Source: SpSt-398 sp041752235 (GTDB taxonomy: Bacteria; Bacteroidota; Bacteroidia; Chitinophagales; Chitinophagaceae). Taken from it: a DNA stretch of 64,000 bases. The notes under the pieces are model-generated. The model worked only from the letters and a program-made list of their open reading frames with translations. It was not told where the DNA came from and did not search any database. Below, piece after piece: positions 58,113 through 64,000 of the stretch; positions within the stretch are counted from its first letter, which is position 1; each line of letters opens with the position of its first letter. The stretch spans positions 147,529 through 211,528 of the forward strand of contig JBGSHM010000015.1 of NCBI GenBank assembly GCA_041752235.1, given 5' to 3'. The position numbers were made by a program, and so were the translations under genes.

Positions 58113-59285
58113 ATGAGTCTCTATTCCAAACGTGGGGTTTCGGCCCAAAAAGAAGAAGTGCATGCCGCCACCAGGCACCTGGATCAGGGGCTTTACCCCA
58201 AGGCATTTTGCAAGGTCTATCCAGATGTGATCGGTGGGGATGCCGATTGGGTCAATGTGATGCATGCGGATGGAGCAGGCACCAAAAGTATTCTGGCTTA
58301 CCTGTACTGGAAAGAGACCGGGGATATCAGCGTTTGGAAAGGCATTGCCCAGGACGCGATCGTGATGAACCTGGACGACCTGCTTTGCGTAGGGATTACC
58401 GATCAACTCTTGTTCTCATCGACCATTGACCGCAATAAAAACCGGATACCCGGCGAGGTGCTGCAGGCCGTGATCCAGGGCAGTCAGGACTTCTTTGATA
58501 CCATGCGCGATTTTGGCGTCAATATCACCTTCATGGGTGGGGAAACCGCCGATGTGGGTGATCTGGTACGAACCATTGCCGTAAATGGTACCATGACGGC
58601 CCGCTGGCCCAAAAGCAAACTGGTGACCAATGAAGGGATCAAGGCCGGCCAGGTAATTGTAGGACTGGCCTCTTTTGGGAAAACCAAATATGAATCTGAA
58701 TATAACAGTGGTGTAGCCAGTAACGGGCTAACCAGTGCCCGTCACGATGTATTGAGTAAATACTATGCGGAACAATTTCCGGAAACATTTGAACCCTCCT
58801 TGTCACCGGATGTGGTGTATATCGGTCCCCATCGCATGACCGATAAAGTATCTGTTTCCGGACACGGAGAAATGGAAGTGGGGAAATTACTGCTTAGTCC
58901 CACCCGTACCTTTGCTCCGGTAATGAAGGCGCTTTTTGAAGAACATCGTGCCTCCATTCATGGATTGATCCACTGCAGTGGGGGAGGGCAAACCAAATGC
59001 CTCAAATACATCCCCGAAGATGTACATCTCATAAAAGACAATCTATTTACGCCTCCCATTATTTTTGATATCATTCAAAAAGCCAGCGGCTCCGATGCCA
59101 GGGAAATGTACCAGGTATTTAATATGGGTACACGCCTGGAGATCTATACCGACGAAAAAGCAGCCGAAAGCATCATAGGTATTGCCAATGAATTTGGCGT
59201 CGATGCCATGGTCATCGGCAGGGTAGATCCAGCTAACAAAAAGGGATTGACGATCATGAACGGGGATATTAATCTTTCTTATTAA
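58113..59285 (+). CDS. purM: Phosphoribosylformylglycinamidine cyclo-ligase (AIR synthase)
   Basis: PurM makes aminoimidazole ribotide from FGAM in de novo purine synthesis. The 390-residue protein starts MSLYSKRGVSAQKEEVHAA and has MHADGAGTKSILAYLYWKE, IVMNLDDLLCVGI, ITFMGGETADVGDLVRTI, VGLASFGKTKYESEYNSG and GLIHCSGGGQTKCLKY, the AIR synthase domain in the long form seen in Bacteroidota. ATG at 58113 is preferred over the TTG at 58101 inside the -7 element. It is followed by the AT-rich gap before the RHS locus. Confidence 0.9.
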   Translation: MSLYSKRGVSAQKEEVHAATRHLDQGLYPKAFCKVYPDVIGGDADWVNVMHADGAGTKSILAYLYWKETGDISVWKGIAQDAIVMNLDDLLCVGITDQLLFSSTIDRNKNRIPGEVLQAVIQGSQDFFDTMRDFGVNITFMGGETADVGDLVRTIAVNGTMTARWPKSKLVTNEGIKAGQVIVGLASFGKTKYESEYNSGVASNGLTSARHDVLSKYYAEQFPETFEPSLSPDVVYIGPHRMTDKVSVSGHGEMEVGKLLLSPTRTFAPVMKALFEEHRASIHGLIHCSGGGQTKCLKYIPEDVHLIKDNLFTPPIIFDIIQKASGSDAREMYQVFNMGTRLEIYTDEKAAESIIGIANEFGVDAMVIGRVDPANKKGLTIMNGDINLSY

Positions 59286-59592
59286 AATCTCCGCCATTGT
59301 TGGTGTATTCCGGCACTTTTCAGTTTCTGGCAATACTAAATAATAACAGGGAGCACCAACAATAAATTGTTGTTATTGGTATAACTTCTATGCAGATAAT
59401 TATTTAATGGTAAGGAATCGTAAGGGGCAAGCGGTTTTTTAAAGTGTATTTTATTATAATAAACTAAGTGATTATACTTAATTAGGTATGTTTATTTAAC
59501 GGAATTTCATATTTTCTAACCATATCTTAATAGAAAAATTTGGTGGGATTGTTGGAAATGACAGACCTTGGATTGAACCACTACAATTAACT
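59286..59592. other. AT-rich intergenic region before the RHS locus
   Basis: About 307 bp without a recognisable gene. It is distinctly richer in A and T than the preceding 50 kb, with short inverted repeats (for example CTAAGT...ACTTAATTAG near 59463-59484). No clear TAnnTTTG element is present immediately before the broken gene at 59593. The composition shift suggests this is the edge of an acquired or variable segment. Confidence 0.5.
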
Positions 59593-61044
59593 GTGTTTAA
59601 CCTTGTCCAAAAATTCCTTCTCCTTTCAGTGATGTTTTCCTATACATCACTCTATTCCTAGGATAGTTCATTACAACAAGACCTGCTTTCACTTCCCACA
59701 AAATATTTTAATAAGCTTCAGGATAAATACGAATCATTAGGTGAATCGGTTGACAAGCGCGCTGCTAAAATGCTTAATAAGGCCCGTAAATCCGAAGAGC
59801 GCTTATTCAAACAACTTTGGAAAAAGGATTCAACAAAAGCGAAGGAGTTGTTTGGCGATGTACGCACGCGGTATGCGCAACTTCAATCACAGGCCAAAGA
59901 CCGCGCGGCAAAGCTTACTGTGTTTTCCAAATTATATAGTGGCCGCATAGACTCCCTCACTACATCCCTTAAGTTTTTGGAAGGAACCGATCTGGTCCCA
60001 GCTTCCATTCGCGAGAAATTGCCCAAGGGCATGGAAGGGTTATCGGCTTTGCAAGGCAAACTCGACCAGGCCGAGATCATTGGAAAAGCCTTGCAGGATA
60101 GAAGAAAGGAGCTTGCCGCGGCGCTGGCCAATTCAGGTCTTGGAAAATATGTGAAGGATTTCAATAAGCAGGTTTATTATTATCAGCAGCAGGTGAATGA
60201 GTATAAGGAGATTTTAAAAGACCCGGCGAAATTGGAAGAAAGGATTTTTGGGTTGCTAAGTAATATCCCGGCGTTTAAAGATTTTTTTGTCAACAATTCT
60301 CAGTTGGGACAATTATTCAGCTTGCCAGGTGCAACAGCCCCACCAGGCAGTCAAAGCGGAGGATCTCTTGGTCTTCAAACCCGCGCCTCGGTGATGCAAG
60401 ACCTGCAGGCGAGATTTGGTAGTGGCCCACAGGTACAGCAGGCCATGCAGCAAAACATTCAATCCGCGCAATCACAACTGAGCCAATTGAAGGATAAAGT
60501 AAACCAATACCTGCCTCAGGGTGGCAGTAGCGATAGTGAACTCCCCGATTTCAAACCCAATAACCAGCGGACCAAAGGGTTTTGGAAGCGGCTGGAGTTG
60601 GGGACGAATTTTCAAAACCAGAAAACCAATAACCTCTTACCGGTTACCAGTAATCTTGGGGTTTCAATCGGATATAGATTGAACGATAAAAGTGTGGTAG
60701 GGGTTGGGATGGCCTACAAAATGGGATGGGGAAAGGATATCAGACATATAAAAATTACTCACCAAGGCATAGGACTACGATCATTTATTGACTGGAAACT
60801 AAAAGGAAGTTTTTATTTGAGCGGGGGATACGAGTTGAATTATAATAGTGCATTTAAAAGTATTGAGGAATTGAAAGATTACAGTGCATGGCTGCAGAGC
60901 GGACTTATAGGAATCAGCAAGGTGGTTTCAATGAATAGTAAATTATTTAAGAAAACGAAGGTCCAGCTTCTTTGGGATATGATAAGTTACCAACAAGTAC
61001 CACGAACACAACCGATTGTTTTTCGCGTTGGCTATAATTTTTAA
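59593..61044 (+). pseudogene. Exported coiled-coil/beta-barrel protein interrupted by TAG in the signal peptide
   Basis: The frame open from about 59506 continues through a GTG at 59593 and reads VFNLVQKFLLLSVMFSYTS LYS, then TAG at 59659-59661, then DSSLQQDLLSLPTKYF and onward to 61044 without a break. The residues before the stop are a basic-then-hydrophobic signal peptide, and TAG stands where a CAG (Gln) would give the common ...S-Q-D cleavage context, so a single C-to-T change is likely. The mature part (about 460 residues) is helical, then a Pro/Gln/Ser linker, then a barrel-like C-terminus ending RVGYNF. An ATG at 59770 could give a shorter, signal-less product. Confidence 0.65.
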
Positions 61045-61054
61045 AGATTCAAAA

Positions 61055-64000
61055 ATGAACCGGGATATCAAAACCATTTTTACCTTGAGAAGTTTCATTC
61101 TAGGAGCTTTACTTTTTTTTGGAATTGAAAACAAAGCAATTGCTCAAACTCAACGTACAAATACCGACCCCGCTAAGAGCTATGTGAATGTAGATATCCC
61201 CAAAACTCCGGAATCGGCAGGTTTTGAAAAATACGGGTATGCACAAGTGAACGAGTTTAGTGGAAATTCAAGCGTGTCAATACCGCTATATACTGTCCAA
61301 AGCAGGTTCATGCAAGCGCCTATTTCATTATCATATCAGGCTAGTGGCATTCGAGTTAATCAGGAGGCTTCTTGGGTGGGCTTAGGTTGGGATTTGATAG
61401 CAGGGGGAAGGATTACGGTTGAAACCAAAGGAAGCGTTGATTTTTCATCAACAACAGTCGGCTTGGCAACCCCTGATCTACAGACAGCAATGACAAAAAT
61501 TTTTAATCGCTTGGGAAATTCCAGGGAGAATGCTGTTCTAACTCCGGCAACATTTTGGGAACCACCTGGCCCTTGCCAAGGATGTCCGACTGACACTAAT
61601 CTTTATAATGGACTGGGAATTTCTCAAATGACACTGTATGGCCTTGGGGAACCAGATATTTTCAGGGCAAACTTTATGGGCCATTCTCTCACATTTTATG
61701 TGGATAAGGTTTCAAATACTATTCAGTTTATCGGAGAGAAAAGTAATTTTAAGATCAACTATACGCTAGATAGCTATCATAATATTACAGGATGGACTTT
61801 GGTTGACAATGAGGGAATTAGTTACCATTTTAACCAGACGGAAACCACAACCAACACACAGACTAACAGCCCGGTTGTTCCTTCAACAACAACATCTGCA
61901 TGGTTATTGACACAGGCGGTTCATCCAAGTGGAGATTATATTTCCTTTACCTACGCAAATTATGGGTATTCTGTTCCCGCGTTTGGCCTTTCCGGTTCAA
62001 TCAATGTAGCCTATCCCGGAGGAGTTACTATAAGTAGCGACCAACACCAAAATATTAGTATTCAATCTCCATATTACCTGACAAAAATCGAGACAGTAAA
62101 CATTTCAGTTGATTTTGTACTTGCGACCAGAACAGATTTATATGGTCCGGGGAGCAGAAGATTATCTCAGTTAACTGTCACTGGTAAGCTAAATAGTAAA
62201 ATAAAAAAGACAGTCACATTCAATTATAGCTATTTTCAGGGAACAGCAGATGCCAATATTCACAATTACTTAAGCTCTCTATCTTACAATCTGCCATCCC
62301 CACTAACAGTCAGCTCATATCTGGCTACTTCCAATTCCAGGCTAAGGCTTGACTCGGTTAATGTTAACAGCAGCGCGTACCAGCCTCCTTATCGATTTTA
62401 TTATCATACTGCGAACGGAGTACCGGATAAGTATTCCTACAGTCAGGATCACTGGGGATACTTCAATGGGGTCAATAATGCAGCATACGGGTATTCCTTT
62501 AGTCGCCTGATCCCAAACTATGGTGATTATGGCGTCCAAAATTCCCTTGCACCGGAGCTAAGTGCATCAGCACTTGGCAGCAGCAGAGAGTGCGATTCAA
62601 GTAAGTTGATTACCCTGACAATGGATAGCGTTGTTTATCCTACTGGAGGAAGTACGAAATTTTTGTTTGAACCCCATAAGTCTGTAATGCTTCCAACGCT
62701 AAATGTAACAGGAGGAGGACTGAGAGTAAAGCAGATGCGTAATTATGTGTCGGGTTCGATGATTGGGACTAGGGAATATACCTACACAGGAGGTAAATAT
62801 ATGGGTGCAATCAGTTATTTTACGAATTCAGTAACAATGGTTGGTTGCCCAGTTCAGGGTTCGCCAAGTAGTATAGCTAATCTAAAGTATTCATCGAATG
62901 GTGCGGTAAATGATAATCAATTATTGATTGGGTATACTACTATAAAAGTAGCCGATAAAGACGCTAGCGGACAATCCAACGGATATACTTTAAAGACATT
63001 TAATACCTATACTCCTTCCTCCTATTATTCAAATGGGGTTGGATTCGATCTCGAGCCGCCATATTTTGTCCCCTGGGAGCCAAGCACAAGTGTGCAAGGT
63101 TTTACTTTCACAACCTGGCTTGACGCTACTCATAAAAACCTTCCCCCAACACCCTCAGCCAATATGGAGGGGAAAATTATGCTGGAACAGTATTTTGATA
63201 ATTCGAATAACCTTCTAAAATCAGTTAATTATTATTATCGTCTTGGAGGTTATACAAACAATTTATATGACGTAAAGGCATTCCAAAATCGTGATAATGG
63301 ATTTCCCGGCTCCTGTGGTGCGGGAAGCCCGCAAAATGGATACGCTTCAGGAGGCTGGAGGGCTGTGAATTTATTTGTATCTCCGGCAAAAGCATTTTAT
63401 TCTCTTACAGACAGTGTGGTTGAAGTTACCTACCAGGGTGTTAAATCAATCAGGGAAAAGAAATCGTACACGTATGATTCAAAATATCAAGTGCGATCTG
63501 AAACCTACCAGAATTCAGAAAATGGATCTACGGTGATTTCTTATACCCGTCCTTATGATTACCTGGCAACAGGATTAAACGGCAACACAACCTTGATTTA
63601 TCAGATGACGGCCCAGAATTTGAACAGCACGGTATTTACAACCCGTGTAATGCAAAATGGTGTTCAGGTAGATTCGGTGCTTAATCTTTACTACAATGCT
63701 TCAACCGGTGTCTACGTTCCGCAGAATACGCAGGTTCAGATTGGGACAAACCCAATGGAAACACGGATGACATATAATTATTATGATCAATATGGGCATC
63801 TGTTAGAAAAACAAAAACCCGGAGGCCAAAAAGAAGTTTATTTATGGGGGTATAATAAACATTTCCCGGTTGCGTCAGTAATTGGATCTGACTATCTGAC
63901 TATTTCTGGTATTGTTAGTTCGGCTGTCTTGGATAATCCATCAAGTGACGCCGCTTTACGCGTTGAGCTAAACAAGATAAGAACCCAGTTACCTGGCGCA
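61055..64000 (+). CDS. Large exported RHS/YD-repeat-type protein (C-terminus beyond the window)
   Basis: An open frame from ATG 61055 to the window end (982 codons, no stop). The signal peptide is at about 1-31 (FILGALLFFGIENKAIAQ). The N-terminal region has ESAGFEKYGYAQVNEFSGNSSVSIPLY and APISLSYQASGIRVNQEASWVGLGWDL, the entry to the SpvB/RHS-type beta-rich cocoon in Bacteroidota. Later segments are low-complexity Tyr/Asn/Ser/Gly-rich beta repeats such as TYDSKYQVRSETYQNSENG and YYDQYGHLLEKQKPGGQKEVYLWGYN, like YD repeats. A toxin-like C-terminal tip and immunity gene may lie outside the window. It begins 10 bp after the broken barrel gene and is presumably its partner. Confidence 0.8.
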   Translation, partial: MNRDIKTIFTLRSFILGALLFFGIENKAIAQTQRTNTDPAKSYVNVDIPKTPESAGFEKYGYAQVNEFSGNSSVSIPLYTVQSRFMQAPISLSYQASGIRVNQEASWVGLGWDLIAGGRITVETKGSVDFSSTTVGLATPDLQTAMTKIFNRLGNSRENAVLTPATFWEPPGPCQGCPTDTNLYNGLGISQMTLYGLGEPDIFRANFMGHSLTFYVDKVSNTIQFIGEKSNFKINYTLDSYHNITGWTLVDNEGISYHFNQTETTTNTQTNSPVVPSTTTSAWLLTQAVHPSGDYISFTYANYGYSVPAFGLSGSINVAYPGGVTISSDQHQNISIQSPYYLTKIETVNISVDFVLATRTDLYGPGSRRLSQLTVTGKLNSKIKKTVTFNYSYFQGTADANIHNYLSSLSYNLPSPLTVSSYLATSNSRLRLDSVNVNSSAYQPPYRFYYHTANGVPDKYSYSQDHWGYFNGVNNAAYGYSFSRLIPNYGDYGVQNSLAPELSASALGSSRECDSSKLITLTMDSVVYPTGGSTKFLFEPHKSVMLPTLNVTGGGLRVKQMRNYVSGSMIGTREYTYTGGKYMGAISYFTNSVTMVGCPVQGSPSSIANLKYSSNGAVNDNQLLIGYTTIKVADKDASGQSNGYTLKTFNTYTPSSYYSNGVGFDLEPPYFVPWEPSTSVQGFTFTTWLDATHKNLPPTPSANMEGKIMLEQYFDNSNNLLKSVNYYYRLGGYTNNLYDVKAFQNRDNGFPGSCGAGSPQNGYASGGWRAVNLFVSPAKAFYSLTDSVVEVTYQGVKSIREKKSYTYDSKYQVRSETYQNSENGSTVISYTRPYDYLATGLNGNTTLIYQMTAQNLNSTVFTTRVMQNGVQVDSVLNLYYNASTGVYVPQNTQVQIGTNPMETRMTYNYYDQYGHLLEKQKPGGQKEVYLWGYNKHFPVASVIGSDYLTISGIVSSAVLDNPSSDAALRVELNKIRTQLPGA

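Noticed and set aside
59659..59661. TAG as a recoded sense codon or readthrough site
   Set aside because: Other genes here, such as rsmD, end at TAG, and I saw no stop-recoding element; a point mutation or a base error is simpler.
59593..61044. A frameshift as the cause of the broken gene
   Set aside because: The signal-peptide frame and the downstream frame are the same (59593 and 59770 differ by 177 bases, a multiple of 3), so only the stop codon interrupts it.

Overview
This 64 kb window looks like a chromosome segment of a Bacteroidota bacterium, most likely family Chitinophagaceae (an inference). The support is: outer-membrane barrel and TonB-dependent proteins with carboxypeptidase-regulatory-like N-termini; a miaB / sigma-54 regulator / lptE / secG cluster; families such as DUF3822, DUF2027-Smr, DUF2279, DUF4288 and DUF5686; almost no Shine-Dalgarno sequences; and repeated occurrence of the Bacteroidota -7 promoter element TAnnTTTG just upstream of genes (about twenty good cases). 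I saw no tRNA, rRNA operon, insertion sequence, prophage or CRISPR array. Most of the window is ordinary, densely packed core chromosome.

Layout. 0-10 kb: a MATE exporter fragment, then a rightward run DUF3822, rsmD, bioD, 5-formyl-THF cyclo-ligase, lpxK, rnr, polyprenyl synthase, amino-acid permease and a DUF2027/Smr protein. 10-15 kb: leftward SulP transporter and a four-gene LiaF-like / DUF4288 / LytS-type kinase / LytTR regulator operon. 14.9-15.2 kb: RNase P RNA. 15-24 kb: a TrmH-type methyltransferase, two thioredoxin-fold proteins, then leftward mltG-brkB and miaB / sigma-54 regulator / lptE / hypothetical / secG. 24-34 kb: an outer-membrane barrel protein and two iron-sulfur oxidoreductase genes separated by a block holding two paralogous ATP-grasp enzymes, an NRDE (TANGO2-like) protein and a LysE-type exporter. 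34-50 kb: PyrR-like phosphoribosyltransferase, phosphosugar mutase, Gfo/Idh dehydrogenase plus MFS symporter, pcm, penicillin-acylase family protein, DUF5686 protein, trhO, lactonase, purC. 50-59 kb: TonB-dependent receptor, two coiled-coil paralogs, holA, a lipoprotein, ribF and purM. 59-64 kb: a visibly more AT-rich locus with a barrel-type protein interrupted by a stop codon inside its signal peptide, followed by a very large secreted RHS-type protein that runs off the window.

The most interesting points are the ATP-grasp/NRDE/ATP-grasp/LysE block, which has the look of a small-molecule ligase-export module; the RHS locus with its broken partner; and a set of unrelated long palindromes that fill every convergent gene junction longer than about 50 bp, while all the other convergent junctions are only 11-12 bp long or have overlapping genes. 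All family calls come from reading the translations by eye; none was confirmed by a database search.
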